Assembly (NCBI GenBank): GCA_958450325.1
Contig: OY288243.1
Span: 60,186,606-60,250,605 of the forward strand
DNA length: 64,000 bases
Direction: 5' to 3'
Source: Agrostemma githago
Lineage: Eukaryota; Streptophyta; Magnoliopsida; Caryophyllales; Caryophyllaceae
Of this stretch, positions 32,137-42,217 are shown piece by piece. The translations under genes were made by a program, and so were the position numbers. The notes below the pieces were generated by a model. It made no database searches and was not told the DNA's origin. It worked only from the letters and a program-made list of their open reading frames with translations. Every line of letters starts with the position of its first letter. The stretch's first letter is position 1.

Positions 32137-33612
32137 TCATGGCTCATTTCTGCCACGCCCACCCTGCGGTCCTCCCTGCGGCCTTGTTTGGCCTGCAGGG
32201 ATATCCGGCAGGCTGTGGAATTCTTCCTGCAGAATGAACCCTTCAGCAATTTTCCTGGCCATGGCCAAGGTTTCTGGCTGGGCCCTGATTATCTGATTTT
32301 TCATTTCTCCTGGAAGCAGGGAGATTGTCAGGGCGTAGGCAGCGGTGGAATCATCGATTTCCCTGACCTGCTGGTAGGATAGGTCAAACCTCCTCAGGTA
32401 CTCCCTTACACTTTCGCCCTTTTTCTGTTTTAGGGTCATAAAATCGAAGCGAGTGAGGCGTCTCCGTTTATTTCCGGCATATTGTTCGAGGAAGATCTCG
32501 GCCAACTCTATGAAGAACTTGATTGATCCTTGGCGGAGATCCCTGAACCATCCTTGTGCAAGCCCTACCAGAGTGGTTGGGAAAACTTTGCACCAGATGG
32601 CGTCGTCCACGTCGTACATGCCCATGTGGCTCTCGAATGCCGCCAAGTGGTCTTCCGGGTCTGTTGTTCCGTCAAACTTAATGGTGGGCATTTTAATTTT
32701 CGGAATGGGGTATTCTTGTACCTCGGGATGAAGTGGGGTTTTTGTGGGCCTGCCTACCAGTCGTGACCTGCTTTCCCCAGACTGGTTATCATGAATATTC
32801 CATTGTCTATGGATTGGTTTCCCTGTACTGAGGGAGCGGTGCCTTGGAGGCGGCCTGCTTGCTGCTTCATCTTCTGTCTCAGGGGAGACTTGCCTGGGTC
32901 TCTTTCTCTGAGAATGGCAGAGGTTCTCAGCCTGGTGGTGTCTAGATTCGAGCGGTTGCCCCCGGTTGAGCCTAGACTGCAGGCTTTGGGACAAACTCGG
33001 GGCTGTCTGCTCCTTGACCGCCGGTGTCAACCTGGAGAAGACCCCGCCTTGCTTTTCTCCCAGGCGTTTTGACATGGGCTCCCTTGGCCTCATTCGCTCC
33101 TGGAATTCCCGGGATAAACCTCTTTGTTCTCCAGACGCGGATTCTGTTGTGTGAATGGAGAATGCCTGCTGGACAGGTGGCTCTGGACTGCCTGTTGTGA
33201 TACGCCTTTGCACTTGCGCGTACACTTGGGCCGTCCTTCTTGCTTTCCTCTGAGCATTTCTGGCGGCGGTCCGCTTCGTGCCCCCAGCTCGATCCCTGCT
33301 TATTGAGGGTGGCTGCCTGGGGGCCGATGCGACCCTGCCTACCAGATCCCCAGGAGTGAACTCCTGGTTCAGCATTGCAGAGAAGAAGGCGGCTGTCTGC
33401 GCCATCTGAGCTGGGGTCAGATTTAGAGTGTGGCCTGGGTGTGTCCCCAACTCAGGTGCTGCAGCAGCGCTCGGCACGCCTAGGAGATTGGTTCCCCCCA
33501 CCCCCAGAATCGTGGCGGGAGGAATTCTCTCTGGCTGTGGCATGCCATACAGGGGGGTCACCGGTGGGACCGTCGGACCCGCCCCTGTACTGGTGTCAAC
33601 GATTTCTGGCAT
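32137..33612 (-). CDS. Retand Gag (491 aa), ending at a TGA before the zinc knuckle
   Basis: Starts at ATG 33612 (MPEIVDTST), about 80 bp after the primer site. The N-terminal 290 residues are Pro/Arg/Ser-rich and basic. The capsid domain lies at about 310-460: 'IKFDGTTDPEDHLAAFESHM', 'LAQGWFRDLRQGSI', 'FMTLKQKKGESVREYLRRF', matching the retrotransposon Gag family. The frame ends 'GGRGRNEP' and TGA, but the same frame continues for 113 codons into the zinc knuckle and then pol. The TGA is therefore either a C-to-T nonsense mutation (CGA to TGA) or a readthrough-type gag-pol boundary; the position before the zinc knuckle favours mutation. Product: the structural particle protein. Confidence 0.88.
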   Translation of the reverse strand: MPEIVDTSTGAGPTVPPVTPLYGMPQPERIPPATILGVGGTNLLGVPSAAAAPELGTHPGHTLNLTPAQMAQTAAFFSAMLNQEFTPGDLVGRVASAPRQPPSISRDRAGGTKRTAARNAQRKARRTAQVYAQVQRRITTGSPEPPVQQAFSIHTTESASGEQRGLSREFQERMRPREPMSKRLGEKQGGVFSRLTPAVKEQTAPSLSQSLQSRLNRGQPLESRHHQAENLCHSQRKRPRQVSPETEDEAASRPPPRHRSLSTGKPIHRQWNIHDNQSGESRSRLVGRPTKTPLHPEVQEYPIPKIKMPTIKFDGTTDPEDHLAAFESHMGMYDVDDAIWCKVFPTTLVGLAQGWFRDLRQGSIKFFIELAEIFLEQYAGNKRRRLTRFDFMTLKQKKGESVREYLRRFDLSYQQVREIDDSTAAYALTISLLPGEMKNQIIRAQPETLAMARKIAEGFILQEEFHSLPDIPAGQTRPQGGPQGGRGRNEP

Positions 33613-33693
33613 GATTGCTTTGATTGTTTTAGTTTTTTGTGGTTAGGAATGGTTGATTTTTTGTGGGTAACTCGTGAGCACAACCATTTTCTT

Positions 33694-33710
33694 CCCCACA
33701 GACGGCGCCA
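33694..33710 (-). other. Retand primer binding site
   Basis: The minus strand reads TGGCGCCGTCTGTGGGG, three bases after the 5' LTR. It ends in TGG as tRNA complements do and resembles Tat/Grande-type primer sites. I am not certain which tRNA it matches. Confidence 0.75.
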
Positions 33711-33713
33711 AAT

Positions 33714-34402
33714 TGTTCCGGTCACGGAAACAATTAACCCGGCTCTGGATCCGGGTTGTGTAATCGGATTGTCGGTGAGTAATTGAACGTCTGATTTCCT
33801 TAAACCTCTCCTTTGTCTCGCTCCCTTGATCGGACCTTCCCGGCGGAGTTGGCCTGCTCCCTGCACAATGAACGCACAGGGACTCGGAGGTTGTCCGAGG
33901 GAACCCTCTCCGATGCCTAAGTTAGTCCGTGAAATGCCTTGATGAACCTAGCTCGTAAGGAACTAGGTGGCGTTTTTAGGAGTGAGAGTCTAGAGAGAGA
34001 AAATCCAACCCCTCTCATGTGGGAAATGGGAAAGTATTTATACCTTCCCACAAGAGAGAGGAAAAGAGAAAGGAAGAGAGGGAAATGGGTGGACGATTGT
34101 GTGACAAGTGGACTTACCTCGTCCACTCATTTCCCTTTACCTTAGGCAAATTGACGAATGGGTCCCCGGTTCTCCCTTGGCCCTGCTTGGATGGGAGCGC
34201 CCTGGAAGCAGGCAGGGGGCTTGGTTGCCCTGCTCGGCAGGCGGCAAGGCCATGCCAGGCAGCTAAATGATTAAGGCCACCTACTTGGAGGTTTCAATGA
34301 CATTGCCGGGAAGTCTGCTGGGCAGGCCTTCTCTCGTTCTTGGGTCAGGCACCCTGGGGCCTGACTGGCGGGCGACCCGTGGCTGGCTACCGACCCCCAT
34401 CA
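33714..34402 (-). repeat. 5' LTR of the Retand element (689 bp)
   Basis: On the minus strand it starts TGATGGGGGTCG and ends CCGGAACA beside the primer site. Partner of 22055-22743. Confidence 0.93.
34035..34042 (-). promoter_or_regulatory. TATA box in the Retand 5' LTR
   Basis: TATAAATA on the minus strand within GGTATAAATAC. It would start the gag-pol transcript inside the LTR; the same sequence is in the 3' LTR at 22376-22383. Confidence 0.6.
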
Positions 34403-34407
34403 CACAC
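34403..34407. repeat. Target-site duplication CACAC (right) of the Retand insertion
   Basis: Matches 22050-22054 on the other side of the element. Confidence 0.85.
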
Positions 34408-34694
34408 CCTTCCTAATTGAGCGATGAGTGGCTCCGTGAGTAGCCTATGGAAGGGTTTTGGTTGAAAATGTGATTTCTACATATTATGCTTGGTGAAGTT
34501 GTGCATTTGTTGATGGTTTATTTTTCCTATTTCCTCGTCTTGAAATTGGTTTCTTAGACTTGGTTAGATGTTTGCTATGATGGACTTGAGTATTTTGGTT
34601 GCCTATTATTTGCTTTGAGCTGTTTCGGTATTATATTAGTTATTTTCTTACGGGTCTTTCTTGAGGACAAGCAAGGGTTCGGTTCGGGGGAGTT
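34408..34694 (+). other. End of the Athila internal region with polypurine tract
   Basis: Continues the Athila 3' non-coding region after the nested element. It ends AAGCAAGGGTTCGGTTCGG then GGGAGTT directly before TGATG of the 3' LTR, a purine-rich primer for plus-strand synthesis. No ORF. Confidence 0.7.
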
Positions 34695-36019
34695 TGATGT
34701 ATCGTGTTTATATAGCTTTATTCCCTCGATTCCGTTGTCTTTTCCGGTCGGAACGCGCTCTTTAGAGCCGTTTCTTCTAACATTTTGCTTTGAGTGAGTG
34801 TTTTTGTAGATTCTACACGATTTCAGGTCTTTATGTGCATTTACACTCATATCTGGTTAGAAGAACGATCCCGAGACAAAACCCGTGCTTTAGGACGTCT
34901 AGGCGAAGAAGAAATGAGAAGTGTCAATTCATTGGGCCATGAAAAGCGACCCAATACTTGTTTTTATTAGTGATGTGCGTGCCACCTTGCATGTGACAGG
35001 CGGCCTGCCAGCCGGCCGGCGTGACACAAAGAAGATTTATGCTTGATTTTAAAGTGTGCTTCGGCCCCGGCATGTGGCAGGCCCCCTGCCGGCCGGCCGG
35101 CGTGTACACTCAGATTTTTCCGCCTATTTTATTTAACTAAGGCTTTGTATTATTTGGGATCTAACACTTTTCATAGCTTAGAAATTCTACATTAGAAAAC
35201 TACGTGACTCTTAGCATTCTAGCACTCGGTTTCAACTCGTACTCGATTTCGGTAAATTAGTTTATGCAATTTTCATTCTTATATTTCAATCTCCATCGTG
35301 AATTACTTAGTTCGTCGTATTTTCTCTATTTACAATCCGTCGTTCCGTTTAGTTCGCTAGATTCTCGTTCATTTATTGTTAGATTTATTTGCTTCACTTT
35401 TTATCATGAATTATATGTATGCGATTTGTTGTTTCGTAATTATCATGCGTAGCTAATTTTCTCGCTAGGGTCGAGGGGGATCGATGGATTATTATAAGAT
35501 TATGTTGCTTCGATACTAAATTTATAATTATGCTAGTACCATTTTCGCGCGTTTTATTTGACGATTAATTTGTTAAAGGCCACAACATTTTAATCTGTTT
35601 GGGAATTCTAGTTCCTGTGCGAAAGCCGAATTAGAATTAGATCACGCGCGATTTGATAGGGAGTTTAATAAGTTGCGAGAGCCCGTTAGAACCTTCCTAA
35701 GTTGATACCATTCGAAAGAACGTGTTATAGCCGACTAGCATGTTATGTGTTTATTATTGTCGTTGCCTAATTGTCGATCATCTATCGTGAACCCGTGACC
35801 TTAGTTTTCCTCTCATTTTTTGAATCCCTTATTCATATTCGTATATTAGTAGTTTTTTATTTATATCCATCAATCAACCGTTTAGAGCATTCTAGAATCG
35901 CCATAGCTATTAGACGTGTTTAGCTGTTTCCCTGTGGATACAATACCTTGCTTGCCGCTATATTTTTGTTAGCAGCATTGGGTTTATCTTGATTGGGTGA
36001 GACGACTTAACCCATATCA
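34695..36019 (+). repeat. 3' LTR of the Athila element (1325 bp)
   Basis: Starts TGATGTATCG and ends CCCATATCA, followed by TTAGA. It includes the paired GCCGGCCGGC blocks at about 34990-35105. Confidence 0.93.
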
Positions 36020-36024
36020 TTAGA
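36020..36024. repeat. Target-site duplication TTAGA (right) of the Athila insertion
   Basis: Matches 11541-11545. Confidence 0.85.
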
Positions 36025-37570
36025 GAAGTTGAAGTTCCCTAATGGGTATGCCTCTCACTTTAAGCGATGTGTTGATCATAAGAATCTAAAGCTGCAAGGT
36101 TTAAAGAGTCATGATCGCCATGTATTTAGGGAGAGGTTACTACCAGTGTCATTAAAGCGGCTTCTGCCACCGATGGTGTGGAATTCTATAACTGAGATAT
36201 CTCAGTTTTTCCGAGATTTGTGTTCTTCTACAGTATCAATTGATGACCTGACTCGGGTGGAGGATCAAATTCCACAGATACTCTGCAAAGTTGAGATGAT
36301 CTTCCCACCATCGTTCTTTAATTCGATGGAGCACCTACCAGTCCACTTGCCCTACGAAGCTAAGGTTAGAGGACCAGTCTAATATATCGAAATACCCATT
36401 TGAAAGGTACTTAATTTTTATTAATTTAATTTATAATTCTAATTAAAACATAGTTAATATTTATTAATTGAATGCCTTAACTTTTATATATAGGTTCCTT
36501 AACCATTTGAAGAAAAAAATTGGTAACAAGGCTAGGGAGAGGGTTCTATTTGTAATGCCTATTTAACAGAGGAGATTGCGAACTTCTGCTCCCTCTACTT
36601 TGAGAAAGATTTCCAAACTAAAACCAAGAATCTTAACCAAGAGAAATCGGGAGTAATTGATCCTAACATACCAGAGTTTTTTCAAATTAAGGATGAGCAA
36701 GTAACTTCATCAATTGGGGGTTCTAGGATGTTAGATGAAAAAGAATACAATCAAGCTCACCTTTATCTACTTTACGATTGTGAGATTTTAGAGCCTTATG
36801 AGAAGCAGTTTGTAACCGAATTTGTCACTGCAAACCCAAATGTTAATGCTGATGATGTTTGGAATAAGCATGAGGAAAGTTTCCTAGTTGCCTTAAGGAT
36901 CATGTAATTGCCTTAGATATACATGATGATTTGGTTTGAAGTTTGGCATACGGTCCTTTGCGAGAGGTTAAAACCTGGAACCGCTACTCGGTAAATAGGT
37001 TTAATTTTCAAACATTCGACTACGGGAAGAATAAGGTTGAATGTGATTTTGGTGTGAATGTTTCTTCTCTTGATGGTGACGAATGCTACAGTATTTTGGA
37101 GGATATCTTCGAGTTGTGTTACGCTGGTAAAAAAACGTGGGTATAGAGCTGTGATATTCAAATGCGGGTGGAAAGACAACTCACTGAATGGTACAAGAGT
37201 GCATGAACGTTACAAGCTAGTTGAAGTTAATCATACTAGGAAATATCTTAAGTATGATCCTTTCATACTCGCACATCAAGCACAGCAAGTGTACTTTGCT
37301 CCTTGTCCAACCACGAGAAATGATAGAAATCAAAGTCAATGGTGGGCAGTCTTTAAGATTAAATCACGGGGGCAAATAGACAGTACTCTTTTTCAGGAAG
37401 ATGTTGTTTCAAGTGGTACGCGCTTATCTCCGAGTGATGAAACCATAATCTCAAATGAAAATCATAATGAAGGGGTGGAGGGAGATTTAGAGGATGATGA
37501 TGGTGGTGATAACGATGACATCCTTATGGATGTTCGGGAGATGCATGAGAAGGACGACCGACAATAGCAG
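36020..37570 (+). pseudogene. CACTA transposase (tnp2/TnpD-type), downstream part
   Basis: Resumes the transposase interrupted at 11545. It shows 'KFPNGYASHFKRCVD', 'FRERLLPVSLKRLLPP', 'FRDLCSSTVSIDDL' and 'KVEMIFPPSFFNSMEHLPVH', the conserved DUF4218-type portion. An intron is predicted at 36407-36493 (GTACTT...TATATAG), splitting the codon in 'PFER|FLNHL'. Next come 'YLTEEIANFCSLYF' and, from about 36940, 'GPLREVKTWNRYSVNRFNF' and 'VIFKCGWKDN', 'YKLVEVNHTRKYLKYDPFIL', 'VYFAPCP', typical of DUF4216. The C-terminus is Asp/Glu-rich. Stops near 36380 and 36530 and a frame change near 37130 make it inactive. Its role in an active element is excision and insertion. Confidence 0.85.
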
Positions 37571-37794
37571 GAGGATTTGGCTGGTTTGGAGGATGATGAT
37601 GTGGATGACGAGGAGACGGAGGAGGAAGATAAGGATGAGCGGGATGAGGGTTATGGCGATGAGGATAGCGAAGACGATTATTAGAACGGTATTAATAGGT
37701 TTTATTTATCACTATTTTACTCATTTGGTTTACTCTTTTATCGATAATTTTGATTGCTAATTTACGATAAAGTTTTTTGCAAGGTTAAGATGTG

Positions 37795-39314
37795 AGGCAG
37801 AAGGAGTCACGGTGGAAGTAGTAGGACACAGACGTCTCGGCAACAGGACGCAGAGGATGAAGTGGTCCACAAAACAGAACCAGAGCAGCAGCAGTAGGGA
37901 CCACAGCCTCGACCCAGGTTTAGCGATGATGGAAGGATGATCCTCGATATGGACGGCGTGGACAATATCTGGTAATATAATCGAACATGTTAAAAAACAA
38001 TTGTGGAATATTTTTTTTAAAGATTTCATAGATATGCGATTCTCGAAACGGTGTAGGTTTTGGCATACAGAAGTGGTGAAAGGATGCACTGCAAGCTACA
38101 TGGTTGATCGTGGCTTGGGCTACATCTGTTGGACACAAGTACCGCTACACCAGCGTACACAGTGGTTCAACAATTTCAAGGTGTGTTGGTTTTTTCACTC
38201 ACAATGTTATTATTTCAAATGTAGGCCTTGTATATCTCTTTGTTACTAATAATCCGGATCGCTTTTGTAGCTGAAACACTATTAGAAGCCAGAGCTAGAA
38301 GGTATGGTATGGCCGGGATCGGTACCAAGAGACTTGTACATGGCGTTTTGCGGACGTCGTGTACAAACGCCATGAGCGAGGGATTGCGATAACAGACATG
38401 GAAGGTGTAGTTTTTAATAATACTCGGTTCATTCCAACTTAGAGTTCACGAAAAGATTAAAACGTGCAAAGAAAAACACTTGACGAACGCGGAAGTAGAG
38501 GAAAAGGCAAACCCTACACATCATCGAGGTTCTCAGTCATCTTTCCGTCGGGCGTTGCAGGCATGATTTTTATTGATATAATATTTTTTAAATTCTCATA
38601 TATTATATTTGCATAATAATTACCTACCACTCAACTACATTTATTAGATACAAAAAGAAATAGGGAAAATGCCCACCGCTCCAGAATTGTTATTGGACAT
38701 GCAAGTCAAGACCAATGATAAAGGGGAGGCAACCTTTGTCACAAAGAGGGATTAACAAATTTGGGTGAGTAATACCTATTTCAAATAAATCAACTTTGTC
38801 TTAGTCTATGTGGTTAAATAACTATACCGATGTTTTCATATAATACCTAAAACTGAAATAATTGTTGTTTATTTAGAATGCCTACGTCAACTGGACCGCC
38901 GACACCTCTTATCAACCTACCCAATACCCAAATGCAACATATTTTGAGGTCGTCGATGGGTATAGGAAAGGGGCTATGTATGGCGTAGGGTATGCGCACC
39001 CCATATTTTTCACACCTCCTCCCCCACGTGTTGGCACCTCTTCACAGGCGGACTATACGTCCGCGGCTCTAACCCAGATAAGATCCCAATATGACACGGA
39101 CAAAGACGAAGCCAACCGAAGAGAGCAAGAAATAAGAGAACTTATGGCGCGTCAAGATGATGAAATTAGGAGGATGCGCGAAGAAATGCAATGGTGGAGC
39201 ACCTTATTTGCCAACTGGAACCAAGGACCTAATTATCGTCTTCCAGACGATAAAGACCCCTTTAACGGGAGTGGTGGGAATTCTGGTGCTTCAGCTAGCT
39301 TCCCGGTTAAATGA
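37795..39314 (+). pseudogene. Second CACTA gene (En/Spm TnpA-like), degraded, multi-exon
   Basis: Fragments in one order: a Gln/Arg-rich N-terminus (37795-37900), 'SDDGRMILDMDGVDNIW'; then about 38000-38180 'FFKDFIDMRFSKRCRFWHTE' and 'CWTQVPLHQRTQWFNNFK'; then after AT-rich probable introns 'PTAPELLLDMQVK' (about 38670) and a last ORF 38976-39314 with 'MYGVGYAHPIFF' and a coiled coil ('NRREQEIRELMARQDDEIR'). This matches the second, DNA-binding gene of plant En/Spm elements (Ptta/En/Spm transposase family). Several stops (for example TAG near 37895) show decay. Exon limits are approximate. Confidence 0.65.
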
Positions 39315-39700
39315 TAAACTATAGTTATTGTAAAGTCAATTAGGATTGCCGTATTTTCAAACTAATTTGTATATATGTCGAACTAATTAGATTTTATGTA
39401 GTTGTGTTTTATGACGACGGATTTGTCATTATTTGTTTATATTAGCATCATTTTATCTTCAATGGCGTGTTGTGGAATGGGCGTGTTGTGGGTGGCGTGG
39501 TTTGGATTAATGTCTTGAGAGTTGAAGTGTTGTGAATGCGTTGTCAATTGTGTATTTTTTTGCAGATTTTGGCTAGACATCAAACGTATGTTTACGGCTT
39601 TACAGCAGCATACATGGCGTCCACTATCTGACGCCACGCTAGATACAATGTAGACTATAAAACATCAAATATTCGGGGACCTGATGTTTGACAGTGGACG

Positions 39701-40007
39701 TGTAACACTCCGACCCAATCCTAGGACCGGAAATGTTAACCACGGTAGCTTGCCAGGCTGTGTACTGGTCCCACAGAGCAACACAAGTCCTTTCCAGCGC
39801 ATTTTGTCCTCACTCACGCACATCCCGGGAACCTTCCCAGGTGGTCACCCATCCTATTACTACTCCTAGCCAAGCACGCTTAACTACAGAGTTCTTATCA
39901 TGGGCAAACCAGAAAAGAAAGTGCAGTTTGTTGATATGAGTAGTCATTCAAATCTCTTTAAGCAAAACTCAAAAATAGGACATCTTCAATCAACATGGGG
40001 TGTTTCA
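39701..40007 (-). mobile_element. Cassandra-like solo LTR carrying 5S rRNA-derived sequence
   Basis: Runs from TGTAACACTCCGACCC to GGGGTGTTTCA (TG...CA). The 5S-like segment at 39831-39905 is inside. Cassandra TRIM elements are known for LTRs of about 300 bp that begin TGTAACACC and carry a 5S gene-like promoter. No second LTR or primer site is seen and no clear 5-bp duplication, so this is a solo LTR or a degraded copy inside the CACTA subterminal zone. The strand follows the 5S sense direction. Confidence 0.7.
39831..39905 (-). other. 5S rRNA-like segment (not a functional 5S gene)
   Basis: The plus strand reads TCCCAGGTGGTCACCCATCC, then TACTACTCCTAGCCAAGCAC and GCTTAACTACAGAGTTCT, the complement of the plant 5S rRNA core including much of the internal promoter. 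The 5' and 3' ends of a real 5S gene are missing or too divergent. Confidence 0.75.
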
Positions 40008-40308
40008 ACAATGTGCAACTGACGTCCACTGTCAGACGCTATGTCACGTGTCTGGCGTTTGACAGTGGACGCTAGTTGCACAGCGCTGGCGTCCACGGTC
40101 AAACGTCAGGTCTCTCAAATTGGCGTCCTTTGTCAAACGCCATTGTGGACGCCCGTTTTCTGGCGTCCGACAGTGGAAGCCCGCTTTTAAAAATAGTCGA
40201 GTCCTTTGGGCTTCCACAGCCTAGCGTCTGACAAAGGACCCCCGTCCTTAAATGGCGTCTATAAACACAAGCCGTTTATGGACGCCCGGGAACTTAATTC
40301 TTGTAGTG
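40008..40308 (+). repeat. CACTA 3' subterminal repeats and terminus
   Basis: The word GACAGTGGACGC and its complement GCGTCCACTGTC, with variants such as GCGTCCTTTGTCAAACGCC, occur many times in both orientations from about 39590 and most densely in 40015-40240. The element ends TTCTTGTAGTG. Such repeats bind the TnpA-type protein in En/Spm. Confidence 0.8.
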
Positions 40309-40577
40309 AAATACGAAAAAATAATCTATAGAGTATTTACTCAAAGTAAATCAAAATTAAAATGAAAAATAACTAAAATAAAATTACACAACAAATTAAA
40401 AGTAATTAAGAGACTTACCAAAAATACAAATTTTCTAAAAATACCTAACTACATTAATGAAAAAATTAACTAAACTAGATTAAAGCTTGTGCGTTGCATG
40501 AGTTAGTTGACTTAATTACATTGAAAAAAAAATTATGTAGAATAAAAGTTATATTTTAACTATGTCTAATCGTTTAA
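40309..40577. other. AT-rich spacer, nothing recognised
   Basis: About 270 bp between the CACTA terminus and the Helitron start, without ORFs or repeats that I can name. Confidence 0.5.
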
Positions 40578-42099
40578 TCTTTTATATATTAAAGCCAAAG
40601 AAAATGGAGTCACCATATTCATCCACCTAAGCATCCAATGTGGCTCCAACATGGCGTCCTATGTGGCAGTTTAACTTTAAATTTAAAAAAAAAGTCTGCG
40701 TAACTTTCTCATCAATTCTGGGAGAAGTTGAGTAACTTACGATAACTTCTAAAACTACTCTTCAACTTCTAAAACTTCCCACTACTCTTCAACTTCCCAA
40801 TTCAACCAGTACCCTCCCTTATAATTTGATAGAATTTCATTGAATAGAGACCAGAAAAAAATTGATATACACAATGGCATTCCAATTCCAGCCGAAGTCA
40901 ATCACGGAAAACATGAATCGAATTTCTATTACTGCAAGGGAAATGATACGTTATTAATTTATAAATTCTTGATGTTTAGGGAGCAACGATTCAAGGCATG
41001 TTAAACAAAGATTGGTCAAGTCTTTTGACTCCCCTTTTAAAGAAGGGAACATTTATACAATTTCCAAATTTTCGACTTCATCAAATGTGGCAAACGAGAA
41101 GGCGACTTCTCATAAATGTCGTATTTGGATCGAATATAGCACAAAAGTCATGAAGATGCACCCTGACCCGAGTATTCCTACATGTGTGTACATCTTCATC
41201 AGTTTTGATGATATAATACACAACAATGTTGATTCCAATCTATATTTTGGTAAGTTCCCATCGGGGAGAATGAAACAGTTTTATCTCGGTTGTTCTATCT
41301 CTTAGAAATGCAAAAGGTCTTCGTCCTATAGCGTGTATATGATGTGTATTTTAAAAATAGGTAAATGAGGGGAAAATGTGGGAGGAAATTCACGCTATAC
41401 GAACAATAATCGGGTAAAAGACCGCTCCACATGCGTCGTCATGCATGGATAATCTCGAGTCATTAATTTGTAGAAGTTCACGGAGATCGAGCTACCCCTC
41501 TCATCTACGGAAGTTGTTGTTGACCTTGGAGAAATTAGTGAAAAGCTTCACTTTCTATGTCAATTATTGGTGTTAAGTAGAGACTTAATCTGACTATTTT
41601 GCTTGGATTATTGATTGTACTTATTAAGAACTTGGTATATCGTTAATTGATATTCGATTATTGTGTTTTTTTCTTCATAATTTGTGTATCGTGAGGCTTA
41701 CTTTGTTGATCATGTGTGACAAAAATGAAGTAATCTCGATTTTTATATTTGATACCTTGGTCGAAGTTCATTTTTTGTACATCTAACACATCATCGTTTT
41801 TTTACCCTGTAACCACATATCATAACATACCCGTGAAATTCAGGATTTAAATAACTTATTAATCAAATTTGAGAAGCCAAAATTTCTTTGAAGGTAGAAA
41901 TTAAAACCAGAAAAAAAAAATTGGAAAAAAAATTGTTGGACTAACTTTATAAATTATCTAAAACATCAAGCATTAATCAGTTACTTCTTCCGTCTCGGTC
42001 ATTTGTCGTCTTTTATATTACTGTGAGAGTAGGTCTCACATGATAATTTGTACAATTTTTTAAAGAACAACCGCGCAATTTGCGCGGGATGAAAACTAG
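40578..42099 (+). mobile_element. Non-autonomous Helitron (1.5 kb)
   Basis: Starts A|TCTTTTATATATTAAAG, a typical plant Helitron 5' end. Ends with the hairpin CCGCGCAATTTGCGCGG (42071-42087), then a short A-rich spacer and CTAG|T. There is no terminal duplication; it lies between A and T as Helitrons do. It holds an RPA-like coding fragment and, near its 3' end (41990-42050), CTTCCGTCTCGGTCATTTG, resembling a Stowaway-type MITE end. No Rep/helicase domain. Confidence 0.8.
40876..41303 (+). pseudogene. RPA1-like OB-fold fragment carried by the Helitron
   Basis: Begins near MAFQFQPKSI (about 40875). After a possible short intron (about 40945-40980) it continues in the frame 41012-41305 with 'LVKSFDSPFKEGNIYTISKF' and 'HKCRIWIEYSTKV', then 'IPTCVYIFISFDDI'. 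This is the pattern of the DUF223/RPA70 DNA-binding domain found both in plant RPA1-like genes and in RPA genes carried by plant Helitrons. Only one OB-fold is represented, and frame agreement upstream is poor. It is probably a relic of the Helitron's own RPA-like gene rather than a host capture; this cannot be settled by eye. Confidence 0.6.
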
Positions 42100-42172
42100 T
42101 TTGTTTACATTTCTAATATGAAGATTATAAAAATTAGGGTACATTGAAATTCTATAATCAATAATGACTACA

Positions 42173-42173
<1 letters not shown>

Positions 42174-42216
<43 letters not shown>

Positions 42217-42217
42217 G
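42174..42217. repeat. (TAA)n microsatellite
   Basis: About 14 TAA units, just right of the Helitron. Confidence 0.95.

Larger units (their letters stand above)
22055..34402 (-). mobile_element. Tat/Retand-type Ty3/gypsy retrotransposon with two antisense genes (12.35 kb)
   Basis: Two 689-bp LTRs (22055-22743 and 33714-34402) flanked by CACAC. On the minus strand: primer site, gag, protease-RT-RNase H-second RNase H-integrase. Between pol and the 3' LTR come a 124-bp tandem array and two plus-strand genes. A dual RNase H, an extra antisense gene and an amplified tandem repeat match what is known of the Tat/Retand lineage. By eye the LTRs differ at about seven positions, so the insertion is young and nearly intact. 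Confidence 0.9.
11546..36019 (+). mobile_element. Athila Ty3/gypsy retrotransposon (about 12.1 kb before a nested insertion)
   Basis: Two 1325-bp LTRs, a tRNA-Asp primer site, gag, protease-RT-RNase H-integrase, an ATHILA env-position ORF and a GGTTCGGGGGAGTT purine tract before the 3' LTR. It is interrupted at 22054/34408 by a Retand element. All ORFs are degraded. By eye the LTRs differ at roughly 40 of 1325 positions, so this insertion is older than the nested one. Confidence 0.92.
11232..40308 (+). mobile_element. CACTA (En/Spm-type) transposon, 5'-truncated, interrupted by nested retrotransposons
   Basis: Transposase tnp2-type coding sequence ends at 11545 and resumes at 36020, on either side of an LTR retrotransposon flanked by a TTAGA duplication. 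Downstream are a DUF4216-like segment, a second En/Spm-type gene, and a 3' end with dense bidirectional subterminal repeats finishing in TTCTTGTAGTG at 40308, the complement of a CACTACAAGAA terminus. No matching CACTA end or transposase N-terminus was found on the left, so that side is truncated somewhere before about 11270. Confidence 0.8.

Noticed and set aside
29405..33646. Plus-strand ORFs across Retand gag-pol
   Set aside because: Shadows of the well-supported minus-strand polyprotein.
39780..39930. Functional 5S rRNA gene
   Set aside because: Only the core matches, with several differences and missing ends; the TG...CA context fits a Cassandra-like LTR.
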